DNA from: Candidatus Sysuiplasma acidicola
GTDB taxonomy: Archaea; Thermoplasmatota; Thermoplasmata; Sysuiplasmatales; Sysuiplasmataceae
Direction: 5' to 3'
NCBI GenBank assembly: GCA_019721035.1
Contig: JAHEAA010000001.1
Span: 127,746-191,745 of the forward strand
DNA length: 64,000 nucleotides
Shown piece after piece: positions 18,188-26,891 of the stretch. A model generated the notes under the pieces. It saw only the letters and a list, made by a program, of their open reading frames with translations, made no database searches and was not told where the DNA came from. Each line of letters starts with the position of its first letter. Within the stretch, counting starts at the first letter, position 1. Made by a program: the position numbers and the translations under genes.

Positions 18188-19229
18188 CAGCATACGTTCC
18201 GCAGTGCTTGGTGCAAGCGGCGTCGTTGGACAGCGCTTCTGCGAACTGCTGTCCGGGCATCCTTTCTTTTCTCCTCCCGATCTGTACAGTTCAGAAAAGA
18301 GCGGAGGCAGGAAGCTGCGTGATGTACTCACCATTCCAGAGCCGAGGATATCCGACGAGCTTCTTGAGTGCAGGATTGAGGCTATTGATCTGCCTTCAAT
18401 AAAGAGGGAGAAGTATGATATAATCTTCAGTGCGCTGCCGACAAAGGTTGCAGGCGACCTGGAGCTGGAGCTCGCCGAGGCTGGAGGCAGGGTATTCACC
18501 AACGCCTCTCCGAACCGCATGCGCAGCGATGTTCCGCTCGTGGTGCCCGAGGTGAATCATGAGCATCTCTCCATGGTCATCGGAGGCGGCGGCTTCATTG
18601 TGGCGAACGGAAACTGCAGCGCGATAGGCCTTGCGATGGGTTTGAAACCGCTGCAGCCGTTCGGCATACGGAGCGTGGAGGTGACAACGCTGCAGGCACT
18701 GAGCGGGGCCGGCTATCCGGGCGTTCCTTCACTCGATGCTCTCTCAAACGTCATTCCGTACATAGACGCGGAAGAGGAAAAACTTACTGAAGAGATACCT
18801 AAGATGTTCGGCAGTATTGACGGCAGAACAATACGGAATGCATCAATGGATGTCAACGCAACGTGCACTAGGGTTGCCGTCAGGGATGGGCACACTGAAT
18901 CCGTCACCGTCATTTTGGAAAACAGTGTCGACGAAGATGCTGTGGCTGCCGCATTCACAAATTTCAGATCTCTGCCTCAGGAGTTCTCGCTTCCGACCGC
19001 TCCTGCAGTGCCTGTGATATTAAGACGGGAGAATAACAGACCTCAGCCGTTGCTGGACGTCAATGCAGGCGAGCCTTCGAGGGCGAGAGGCATGGCAGCC
19101 ACGGTCGGTCGTCTTCGCGTGAAAGGCAATGCCGTAAGATTTGTCATACTGACGCACAACACGATACGCGGGGCAGCGGGCGGCTCGGTTCTGAATGCTG
19201 AAATTGTGCACAAACTGGGTGGTGTCTGA
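18171..19229 (+). CDS. asd: Aspartate-semialdehyde dehydrogenase
   Basis: A 352-residue archaeal/fungal-type enzyme reducing aspartyl phosphate to aspartate semialdehyde. Visible motifs: AVLGASGVVGQRFCELL (NADP site), FSALPTKVAGDLE, the catalytic cysteine in VANGNCSAIGLAMGLKP, and LQALSGAGYPG. Its product feeds lysine, threonine and methionine, and in this organism also ADH synthase, the first enzyme of the same operon. ATG 18171 is used; GTG 18180 is also possible. Confidence 0.95.
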   Translation: MHAVSSSIRSAVLGASGVVGQRFCELLSGHPFFSPPDLYSSEKSGGRKLRDVLTIPEPRISDELLECRIEAIDLPSIKREKYDIIFSALPTKVAGDLELELAEAGGRVFTNASPNRMRSDVPLVVPEVNHEHLSMVIGGGGFIVANGNCSAIGLAMGLKPLQPFGIRSVEVTTLQALSGAGYPGVPSLDALSNVIPYIDAEEEKLTEEIPKMFGSIDGRTIRNASMDVNATCTRVAVRDGHTESVTVILENSVDEDAVAAAFTNFRSLPQEFSLPTAPAVPVILRRENNRPQPLLDVNAGEPSRARGMAATVGRLRVKGNAVRFVILTHNTIRGAAGGSVLNAEIVHKLGGV

Positions 19230-20597
19230 TTGAAACCGGTCGTGATGAAATTCGGAGGCTCATGCCTGAAAAATGCCGACGGCCTGAGGCAGCTGATTGA
19301 ACACACGTCTGCAGAAAAAAACTGTGCAGTCGTTGTCAGCGCGATCTCCGGTGTGACAGACACAATACTGCAGACGATTACCGGCAGGCTCAGCGAGAAG
19401 AAAATAGCCGCTCTCATTTCCGCACTCAGGGAGAGGCATGTGTCCATACTCTCGGAAGTCTCGCCCGGCACGCAGTTTGACGGCAGTCTGAAGGACATGG
19501 ACGAGCTGCTAAAGAATCTGGAAAGGCTGCTCTATGGTATCTACTACACAGGAGAGCTCACACCGCGCATGAGGGCTCTTATTCTTAGCATAGGCGAACG
19601 TCTGTCGGCCCGCGTGGTGTCCCACGTCCTCGAGAGTTCGGGCATACGGTCAAAGTTTTTCGAGGCAGACTCGCTCGGAATAGTCACAGACAGCAATTAC
19701 GAGAGCGCCACTGCCGACCTTTCACTCACAAAGAAGATTGCCGGAAAGAAACTCCTTTCCGCACTGAGATCCGGCAAGGTTCCTGTGGTGACTGGCTTTT
19801 TCGGCAGGGATGCAAGGAAACACGTCACTCTTCTTGGCAGAAACGGCACCGATTACAGCGCGTCCGTGGTCGCTTACGCCATCGGCGCGCGTAAACTGAT
19901 CATATGGAAGGACGTGGACGGTTTCCTGACAGCCGATCCGTCCCTTGTTCCGCAGGCTAAACTGATTGATGAGATATCGTACGACGAGGCGGCAGAACTG
20001 TCATATTTCGGCGCTGAGGTGCTTCACCCCAAGGCCGTAGACCCTGCCAGGCTCGGAAACATCGAGTTGAGAATCAGGAATATAGCCAATCCGTCATCAA
20101 GGGGCACACTCATAACTTCGAGCAAGAGAGAGACGACAGGCGTTGTAAAGAGCGTCTCCTGTCTCAAGGATCTGGGCATACTGCGCGTCTATGTGACCGG
20201 AGGAGGCTACACGTCTGGAACGATATCCGTCATCTCGGGTCATCTCGGAAGAGAGGGCGTCAACATAATTTCAGCGACGACATCACAGACGTGTATCTCC
20301 TTCCTCATAGGCATCGAGGATCTTGACAGATCCTCGGAAGCGCTGTCCAGGTTGATGTCCAGCGGACTGGACAAGCTTGAGAAGGAGAGGAATGTTGCAC
20401 TGCTCTGTGCCGTTGGCGAAGGGCTGGGCAGGACACGCGGAATAGCAGCAAAAGTTTTCGGCGCCGTTTCCGAAGTCGGCGTCAACATAGGCATGATGTC
20501 AGCCGGCGCTTCTACCGTCGCCTATCACTTCACTGTGTCGATGAAGGATCTGCAGGTTGCCGCCCGCTCCGTTCACAACGTCTTTTTCGGAGGCTGA
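19230..20597 (+). CDS. lysC: Aspartate kinase
   Basis: A 455-residue enzyme that phosphorylates aspartate. The N terminus PVVMKFGGSCLKNADGL holds the KFGGS motif. GRNGTDYSASVVAYAIGARKL and WKDVDGFLTADPSLVP mark the kinase domain. From about residue 310 there are two ACT domains (GTISVISGHLGREGVNI; GIAAKVFGAVSEVGVNIGMM), so feedback by an amino acid is likely. TTG 19230 follows the asd stop directly. With asd it supplies aspartate semialdehyde to the aromatic route. Confidence 0.95.
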   Translation: MKPVVMKFGGSCLKNADGLRQLIEHTSAEKNCAVVVSAISGVTDTILQTITGRLSEKKIAALISALRERHVSILSEVSPGTQFDGSLKDMDELLKNLERLLYGIYYTGELTPRMRALILSIGERLSARVVSHVLESSGIRSKFFEADSLGIVTDSNYESATADLSLTKKIAGKKLLSALRSGKVPVVTGFFGRDARKHVTLLGRNGTDYSASVVAYAIGARKLIIWKDVDGFLTADPSLVPQAKLIDEISYDEAAELSYFGAEVLHPKAVDPARLGNIELRIRNIANPSSRGTLITSSKRETTGVVKSVSCLKDLGILRVYVTGGGYTSGTISVISGHLGREGVNIISATTSQTCISFLIGIEDLDRSSEALSRLMSSGLDKLEKERNVALLCAVGEGLGRTRGIAAKVFGAVSEVGVNIGMMSAGASTVAYHFTVSMKDLQVAARSVHNVFFGG

Positions 20598-21925
20598 TGC
20601 TATTGCTGTTCAGGCAGAGCTTATCAAGACTGAAACCGCTAGAACTTCTTCCGAGGATCATGTCTGCTTCAGAGGACTGCTTCCTGCTTGAGAGCGCGAC
20701 GGGCCCGGCTCATTCGGCGCGCTACAGTTTTCTCGGCGCTTCGCCGTCGGTCAAGGCGGTGTGCAACGGCGACACCGTCTCTTTTGACGGCAGGAAGAGG
20801 AAACAAAGGATAGACAGATTTCTCGAAGAGGAGATGGCGCAGCGCAAAATGCGGAGGCGCATACCGTTCCCCTATACAGGAGGCTTTGTCGGTTACTTCT
20901 CCTATGATGTCATACGTTCTTTTGAAAAACTTCCCGATAAACACAGCCCCTCCTCCTTCCCTGATGCGGAACTCGGCCTGTTCGAGGACGGCTTCATTTA
21001 CGACAATCTTGAGGAGAAACTGTTCTACTTTTCAACGGGCGACGACCGGGAGAGGGAACTGATTGGCAACGATGCTGTGCACGAAGATGTCTCGTACGGC
21101 AGTATGAGCTCGCATCCGCAGAAGAGCCGTTACCTCGATGCTGTAGACAGGGCGAAGGAGTACATCGTCGACGGAGACATTTTCCAGGTCGTTCTGTCCA
21201 GGAGACGCGTGGTTGACGGTATGAAGGGCATGATAAGCTTTTACAGACGGCTCAAGGCTGTCAATCCTTCCCCTTACATGTATTTCGTTAAATTCGGCGA
21301 CAGAACAGTCATAGGTTCCAGCCCTGAAACGCTTGTGAGGGTTGAAGGCAGGAAGATTGTCACTTACCCCATCGCTGGAACGCGCCCGGCGTCGAAGGAC
21401 AAAAAGGAGAATGACAGGCTGCGCACCGAACTGCTGAACGACGAAAAGGAAAAAGCGGAGCACAACATGCTCGTGGATCTTGCCAGAAACGATGTGGGAA
21501 GGGTCAGCGATTTCGGCACCGTGCGCGTTCCAGAATATATGAATGTCGAACGCTACAGTCACGTCCAGCACATTGTTTCCCGTGTTGAAGGCAGATTAAG
21601 CAGCTCAAAGACGCCCGTCGACGCGCTCTTCTCTATATTCCCTGCCGGTACCGTCAGCGGCGCTCCTAAAATCAGGGCCATGGAGATAATAGAGGAACTC
21701 GAGCCGTTCAGGCGGGGCCCGTACGCCGGCGCAGTCGGCTATTACTCGTTCAACGGATATCTCGACAGCGCCATCTCCATCCGAACGCTCTTCTGCGAGC
21801 GTGACAGGGCATTCCTGCAGGCAGGGGGCGGTATTGTCTATGACTCCGACCCGGAGAAGGAATTTACTGAAACGGAGAACAAGATGGGTGCACTGCTGTC
21901 TGTGTACGGAAGGGATCGAACATGA
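20597..21925 (+). CDS. trpE: Anthranilate synthase component I
   Basis: A 442-residue chorismate-using subunit. The TrpE/PabB catalytic half shows GDIFQVVLSRR, VIGSSPETLVRVEGRKIVTYPIAGTRP, NMLVDLARNDVGRVSDFG, FPAGTVSGAPKIRAMEII and RRGPYAGAVGYYS. Start ATG 20597 shares one base with the lysC stop; its own end overlaps trpG by ATGA. This opens the tryptophan block (order E-G-D-C-F-B-A). Confidence 0.96.
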   Translation: MLLLFRQSLSRLKPLELLPRIMSASEDCFLLESATGPAHSARYSFLGASPSVKAVCNGDTVSFDGRKRKQRIDRFLEEEMAQRKMRRRIPFPYTGGFVGYFSYDVIRSFEKLPDKHSPSSFPDAELGLFEDGFIYDNLEEKLFYFSTGDDRERELIGNDAVHEDVSYGSMSSHPQKSRYLDAVDRAKEYIVDGDIFQVVLSRRRVVDGMKGMISFYRRLKAVNPSPYMYFVKFGDRTVIGSSPETLVRVEGRKIVTYPIAGTRPASKDKKENDRLRTELLNDEKEKAEHNMLVDLARNDVGRVSDFGTVRVPEYMNVERYSHVQHIVSRVEGRLSSSKTPVDALFSIFPAGTVSGAPKIRAMEIIEELEPFRRGPYAGAVGYYSFNGYLDSAISIRTLFCERDRAFLQAGGGIVYDSDPEKEFTETENKMGALLSVYGRDRT

Positions 21926-22509
21926 TACTGCTCATAGACAACTACGACTCTTTCTCGTACAACCTCTATCAGCGGCTTGGTGAACTTGGCATGAAGACCG
22001 TTGTCGCGAGGAACGACACGCTGACGATCCGTGAGATGAAGAAGCTGGATCCGGACGGCATAGTCATTTCTCCGGGTCCCGGGACACCGGAGAGTACAAA
22101 GTATTTCGGCGTAGGGCTGGAAGTCATTCGCGTGATGGGCGCACACATTCCTCTCCTCGGCGTATGTCTTGGCCACCAGGGGATTGCCCATGCGTTTGGC
22201 GGTAATATTGTCCATGCGGAGAGGGTTATGCATGGAAAAACATCGCTCGTATCGCACGACTGCGAAGGGCTGTTTGAGGGTATAGATTCACCAACGATTG
22301 GCGGACGTTACCACTCGCTTGTCGTTGAGCACGAATCGCTCCCCTCCTCACTGAGAATCACCGCGATGAGCGAATACGGTGAAATAATGGCGCTCAGGCA
22401 CACGAAGCATCAGATACACGGGATACAGTTCCATCCAGAATCCATACTAACGCCGTCGGGCATGCAGATGCTACTCAACTTCAAGAGGATCGTGAGGGGT
22501 GAATTATGA
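21922..22509 (+). CDS. trpG: Anthranilate synthase component II (glutamine amidotransferase)
   Basis: A 195-residue class I amidotransferase supplying ammonia to TrpE. LLIDNYDSFSYNLYQRLGELG starts the protein. The catalytic cysteine is in LLGVCLGHQGIAHAFGG, and the His/Glu are in IHGIQFHPESILTPSG. It overlaps trpE and trpD by ATGA at both ends. Confidence 0.96.
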   Translation: MILLIDNYDSFSYNLYQRLGELGMKTVVARNDTLTIREMKKLDPDGIVISPGPGTPESTKYFGVGLEVIRVMGAHIPLLGVCLGHQGIAHAFGGNIVHAERVMHGKTSLVSHDCEGLFEGIDSPTIGGRYHSLVVEHESLPSSLRITAMSEYGEIMALRHTKHQIHGIQFHPESILTPSGMQMLLNFKRIVRGEL

Positions 22510-23534
22510 AGGAGATACTGAAAAAGCTCGCATCGGGCACAAATCTTTCGAGCCGGGAAGCATCGGAAGCCGCGTACGAGCTGATGGACGGCAAGTGCAG
22601 CGAAGCAGAAACCGCCTCCTTCCTCACTGCCCTCAGGATGAAGGGCGAAACAGCCGAGGAGATAGCATCCATGGCATCCGTGATGAGGGAGAAGTGCAGA
22701 GCCGTCGCTTCCCCGCCTGGCACAATGGACGTGTGCGGAACAGGCGGCGCAAGCGTCAAGACATTCAATGTGTCCACAGTCAGTTCTATTGTTGTTGCTG
22801 CAGCCGGTGTTCCCGTTGCCAAACACGGGAACAGATCGTTCACGAGCAGGAGCGGAAGTGCCGACCTGCTCGAGCATCTGGGCGTAAATCTGTCTATCGA
22901 ACCAGAACAGGCTTCAGAGATGCTCAACAGTGCGGGCATAACATTCCTATTTGCGCCACTCTACCACCCGGCTATGAAGCATGTGGCCGGCGTAAGAAGA
23001 GCACTTGGCTTCAGGACGATATTCAACCTGCTTGGCCCGATATCGAATCCCGCCGGCGTCAGGCACCAGCTGATCGGCGTCTTCTCCGAAGCGTATGTTG
23101 AACGCGTTGCCAGCGCGCTTACGCTGCTCGGAACTGAGAGGGCGATCGTCGTCCACGCATCGGCAGGAATGGATGAAATTTCCCCGGCGGGGAGGACACT
23201 GGTCGAAGAGGTGAAAAACGGCGGAACTGAGCGGTATGAGATCGATGGTTCGGATTTTGCCGGTTACGGAACGCGCGAATGGAAGGAACAGCAGGTATCG
23301 GGCCCGGGAGAAAGCGCATCGTATGCCCTGCGCGTACTCGGAAACAGCGCGACAGAGGGTGAAAGGAGCATAGTCCTGCTGAATGCAGGGGCTGCGCTCT
23401 ACATCGCAGGAAAGTGTGGCACTATCGAACAGGGAATGGACAGAGCGCTTGATGCCATAGAGAGCGGAAAAGCCATGTCAAAGCTCGACGATTTCGTATC
23501 GATGAGTGGAGGACATTTGAAGGGTGGTGCCTGA
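22506..23534 (+). CDS. trpD: Anthranilate phosphoribosyltransferase
   Basis: A 342-residue enzyme that couples anthranilate to PRPP. Family signatures: VCGTGGASVKTFNVSTVSS (PRPP loop), PVAKHGNRSFTSRSGSADLLEHLG, FLFAPLYHPAMKHVAGVRRALGF (shown here in two overlapping pieces of the same region), and NLLGPISNPAGVRHQLIGV. The stop is followed at once by the trpC ATG. Confidence 0.96.
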   Translation: MKEILKKLASGTNLSSREASEAAYELMDGKCSEAETASFLTALRMKGETAEEIASMASVMREKCRAVASPPGTMDVCGTGGASVKTFNVSTVSSIVVAAAGVPVAKHGNRSFTSRSGSADLLEHLGVNLSIEPEQASEMLNSAGITFLFAPLYHPAMKHVAGVRRALGFRTIFNLLGPISNPAGVRHQLIGVFSEAYVERVASALTLLGTERAIVVHASAGMDEISPAGRTLVEEVKNGGTERYEIDGSDFAGYGTREWKEQQVSGPGESASYALRVLGNSATEGERSIVLLNAGAALYIAGKCGTIEQGMDRALDAIESGKAMSKLDDFVSMSGGHLKGGA

Positions 23535-24308
23535 ATGGACGAACTCGACAGCTTCATCGAAAACGCGTTTTCTCTTGTCATGTCCGGATACTATGCGACA
23601 GGGCAGAAGAGGACAGTGCCTGTGAAATCACTCACGTCATCGATTGCTTCTGCGGACAGGATACCCGTCATTGCTGAATTCAAGAGGAGAACGCCTTCGG
23701 TGAGGGACATTTCCTCGGACGCAGACATTACCGAACGACTCACTGCTTTTGCCAATGCGGGTATATGCGGCTTTTCGATACTCACCGAACCGCACAGGTT
23801 TGATGGATCGCTGGCAAACATTTCAGCTGCATCTGCATTCGGTCTTCCTGTGATTATGAAGGACTTCATAATAGCAACGGATCAGGTGGATGCCGCTTAC
23901 AGGCTGGGCGCGGACGCAGTCCTGCTTATAATGGACATATTCGAACGGAGCCGTTTCAATATCGATGTACTGATGGAGGATATTCATACGGCCGGCATGG
24001 AGGCTGTTCTTGAAGTAAATTCCTCAGAGCAGTTTGCAGCCGCCATGGAGACGGAAGCGGATATAATCGGCATCAACAACAGGAACCTCTCCGACCTCAC
24101 GCTGGAAGAGAGGAGGGTGGAGAAGGTGCTTGCGGGTGCTGCAAAAGACAGGCCGGTCATCGGAATGAGCGGCGTCACGAGCCCGCTTCAGGTCATGTCA
24201 ATGCTCGATGCCGGTGCGGACGCGGTGCTCGTAGGGACATCGCTCATGGGCGGCAGCACGGCGTTGCTGGACGGTATAAAGGAGGCGGTGCTTAAACGAC
24301 GGAAGTAA
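23535..24308 (+). CDS. trpC: Indole-3-glycerol phosphate synthase
   Basis: A 257-residue TIM-barrel that closes the indole ring. IAEFKRRTPSVRDIS holds the first catalytic lysine region, then VIMKDFIIATDQVDAAYRLGA, EVNSSEQF, IIGINNRNLSDL and the phosphate-binding VLVGTSLMGG. The 3' end contains GGAGG (24281-24285), used for trpF, whose coding region begins about 13 bases before this stop. Confidence 0.95.
   Translation: MDELDSFIENAFSLVMSGYYATGQKRTVPVKSLTSSIASADRIPVIAEFKRRTPSVRDISSDADITERLTAFANAGICGFSILTEPHRFDGSLANISAASAFGLPVIMKDFIIATDQVDAAYRLGADAVLLIMDIFERSRFNIDVLMEDIHTAGMEAVLEVNSSEQFAAAMETEADIIGINNRNLSDLTLEERRVEKVLAGAAKDRPVIGMSGVTSPLQVMSMLDAGADAVLVGTSLMGGSTALLDGIKEAVLKRRK
24281..24301 (+). 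promoter_or_regulatory. Ribosome-binding site and non-standard start of trpF
   Basis: GGAGG at 24281-24285 is followed ten bases on by ACG (24296) and a second ACG (24299). In the trpF frame there is an in-frame TAA at 24293, and the conserved residues VKICG begin at 24305. ATG, GTG and TTG do not occur between the two. The start must therefore be a non-standard codon, or the sequence has an error here. Confidence 0.7.
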
Positions 24309-24928
24309 AGATATGCGGCAACAGGAGCTCCGGGGACATCCTGCTAGCCAGAGATGCCGATTATCTCGGTTTCGTCATCTGCACACCGCGCTCACGTAGA
24401 TCTCTGGAAATCAGAGATGCCGTTCCGCTGTTCAGGGAAGCGTCGCAATACGCAAAAACGGTCGCAGTCGTGACGGATGCGGAGTCCGGTTTCCTCGAAA
24501 GGGTCTCAAGTGAGCTTGAACCCGATTATATCCAGCTACACATCCTGCTGAGTGCCGCCGAAATAGCCGACGCAGCGGAAACAGTGTCGTCAGGCATCAT
24601 TGCGCTTGCAAAGCCCGAACGCTCATTCGCAGAGGCAGCGAGGGACATCGCATCGCTTGCAGACATTCTCATGGTCGATACGTTTCGCAATGAAACGAGC
24701 GGCGGCACCGGAGCCGTTCATGACTGGTCCGCCAGCAGAGTGCTCAGGGAAGCGATATACCCGGCAAAACTGATGCTTTCAGGCGGTCTGAATCCAGCCA
24801 ATGTGGAAGAGGCAATCACGACGGTAGAGCCGGCGATTGTCGATGTTTCCGGCGGCGTCGAATCAGACGGGCTAAAGTCCATAGAGCTTGTTCAGGCGTT
24901 CATCAGGAAGGCGAGGTGTTCAATGTGA
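24296..24928 (+). CDS. trpF: Phosphoribosylanthranilate isomerase
   Basis: About 210 residues. The reading begins [20 protein letters not shown], with the family signature KICG, then [16 protein letters not shown], matching the usual GF.F.P.S.R pattern. The C-terminal phosphate site [16 protein letters not shown] and [12 protein letters not shown] complete the barrel. The first in-frame ATG/GTG/TTG lies well inside the barrel (near 24470) and would delete the first strands, so I start at ACG 24296. It overlaps trpC by 13 bases and trpB by GTGA. Confidence 0.9.
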   Translation, partial: TTEVKICGNRSSGDILLARDADYLGFVICTPRSRRSLEIRDAVPLFREASQYAKTVAVVTDAESGFLERVSSELEPDYIQLHILLSAAEIADAAETVSSGIIALAKPERSFAEAARDIASLADILMVDTFRNETSGGTGAVHDWSASRVLREAIYPAKLMLSGGLNPANVEEAITTVEPAIVDVSGGVESDGLKSIELVQAFIRKARCSM

Positions 24929-26103
24929 GCAGAGGATGGTTTGGTGAGTTCGGCGGAAGATACGTGCCCGAAACGCTGGTCGGCGTGCTCGAGGAACTTG
25001 AAACGGCATACAGGAAACTGAGAAAGGACGGCGAATTCAGATCAAAACTGAATTATTATAACCGTTACTTCGGCGGCAGACCAACCCCACTGTATTTTGC
25101 CCGCAGGCTCACTGAATTGGCTGGTGGAGCCCGCATCTATCTGAAGCGTGAGGACCTTGTGCATGGCGGCGCTCACAAATTCAATAACGTCATGGGTCAG
25201 GCTCTACTCGCTTCCATGATGGGCAAGCAGCGCATAATTGCCGAAACAGGTGCAGGCCAGCACGGTGTTGCCACTGCCATAGCTGGTGCGGCACTGGGCC
25301 TGCAGACAGAGATATACATGGGACGGAAGGACACCGAACGGCAGCGTCTCAATCTTATACGGATGGAACTGCTCGGTGCCACCGTTCATCCGGTCGACTC
25401 CGGTTCCAGGACGCTGAAGGATGCGATAAACGAGGCGCTCAGGGACTGGGTGACAAACGCCGAGAACACATACTACCTGCTCGGAAGCGCCGTCGGTCCG
25501 CACCCTTATCCGTCGATCGTCAGAGACTTTCAGAGCATCATTGGGAAAGAAATAAGGAAACAGACAGTAGCCGCTGAGGGCAGGCTGCCGGACCTCATCG
25601 TCGCCTGCGTCGGCGGCGGAAGCAATGCGATAGGCGCATTTCATCCGTTTCTGAAGAACAGGAGCGTGGCGTTTCTCGGCGCCCAGGCAGGCGGACAGGG
25701 CATAGAGACGGGAAAGCACTCCGCACCGCTCATCGCCGGCACCGCTGGCGTGCTGCACGGATCCAGGAGCAGAATATTGCAGGATGATGACGGTCAGATA
25801 CTGGAGACTTCGAGCATCAGTGCGGGCCTCGATTACCCTTCCGTCGGCCCGGAACATGCATATCTCCAGCAGATCGGACGTGCACGGTACGTTGCTGTCA
25901 CGGACGCACAGGCGATGGAGGCATTCAGGCTGCTGTCCCGCACCGAGGGAATAATACCGGCACTCGAATCTGCTCATGCTGTCTATGCGGCATTCGAGGA
26001 GGCAAAACACATGCCGCACGACGCAGTGATAGTGGCAAATCTGAGTGGCAGGGGAGACAAGGACGTCGAGACTGCCGCATCATACCTGGGGTTGAAATTC
26101 TGA
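24925..26103 (+). CDS. trpB: Tryptophan synthase beta chain
   Basis: About 392 residues, PLP enzyme joining indole and serine. [18 protein letters not shown] at the N terminus, the PLP lysine in [37 protein letters not shown], and the phosphate loop [15 protein letters not shown] mark the classical TrpB1 type. GTG 24925 (sharing GTGA with the trpF stop) is preferred, with GCGAGG just upstream; GTG 24916 is also open. Confidence 0.96.
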   Translation: MSRGWFGEFGGRYVPETLVGVLEELETAYRKLRKDGEFRSKLNYYNRYFGGRPTPLYFARRLTELAGGARIYLKREDLVHGGAHKFNNVMGQALLASMMGKQRIIAETGAGQHGVATAIAGAALGLQTEIYMGRKDTERQRLNLIRMELLGATVHPVDSGSRTLKDAINEALRDWVTNAENTYYLLGSAVGPHPYPSIVRDFQSIIGKEIRKQTVAAEGRLPDLIVACVGGGSNAIGAFHPFLKNRSVAFLGAQAGGQGIETGKHSAPLIAGTAGVLHGSRSRILQDDDGQILETSSISAGLDYPSVGPEHAYLQQIGRARYVAVTDAQAMEAFRLLSRTEGIIPALESAHAVYAAFEEAKHMPHDAVIVANLSGRGDKDVETAASYLGLKF

Positions 26104-26891
26104 CTGCAATAGCGGAAGCGTTTGAAAAAGCATCCTCGGAGGGACGTTCGGCTCTCATATCCTATGTGATGGGTGCCGACCCTGACCCGGAGTCCTTTCT
26201 GGAGTATGCAGCTGCAGTTTCGGCGCATTCTGACATACTGGAAGTGGGCATTCCCTTCTCTGACCCGATTGCTGATGGACCAACTATACAGGCGGCTTCA
26301 GTGAGGGCGCTGGAAAGAGCTGCCAGCGTCAGGGGAGTCATCGAAGCGTGCTCTTCGCTATCCGGACGGTTGCCAGTAGTCATCATGTGTTATTACAACA
26401 CCATACACAGAATGGGTGAGAAGGAGTTTGTTTCGCAGCTGTCTGCGGCGGGCGTCAGCGGCGTAATTGTACCGGACCTCCCGTTTGAGGAAGGTGCCGC
26501 ACTCTTCAGGAGATGCAGATCAGCCGGTATTGACGGAGTGCTGTTAATCTCTCCGGCCACACATCCGGCGAGGGCCAGGGATATCGCTTCGCGATCCAGG
26601 GGATTTCTGTATGTGGTCAGCAGGTATGGCGTTACAGGGGAGAGTAAAGAACTTTCAGCCCGGGTTGCATCGCTTATTTCGTCCTGCAGGGAAATTTCCA
26701 GCCTTCCGATATCGGTGGGTTTCGGGATCGCTACGCCAGAACATGTTAGTGCAGTCACATCGGCCGGAGCCGACGGCGTGGTCGTAGGAAGCGCCATTGT
26801 GGCAAGAATAGGCAGAAGGGAACATCCGGACGATCTGTCAGCATTTGTGGCAGGACTGAAGGCAGCTACGCGCAAGTCAGCGGCCGTGTGA
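26100..26891 (+). CDS. trpA: Tryptophan synthase alpha chain
   Basis: About 263 residues; cleaves indole-3-glycerol phosphate. The reading [21 protein letters not shown] matches the family's usual N terminus. The catalytic glutamate is in [18 protein letters not shown], and [12 protein letters not shown] and [13 protein letters not shown] follow. No ATG, GTG or TTG lies close before this point; GTG/ATG at 26166 would remove the first strand. GGGG at 26088-26091 is eight bases before CTG 26100, which overlaps the trpB stop as CTGA, as at the shikimate kinase gene. The 3' end overlaps the convergent HAD gene by 15 bases. Confidence 0.92.
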   Translation: MTAIAEAFEKASSEGRSALISYVMGADPDPESFLEYAAAVSAHSDILEVGIPFSDPIADGPTIQAASVRALERAASVRGVIEACSSLSGRLPVVIMCYYNTIHRMGEKEFVSQLSAAGVSGVIVPDLPFEEGAALFRRCRSAGIDGVLLISPATHPARARDIASRSRGFLYVVSRYGVTGESKELSARVASLISSCREISSLPISVGFGIATPEHVSAVTSAGADGVVVGSAIVARIGRREHPDDLSAFVAGLKAATRKSAAV

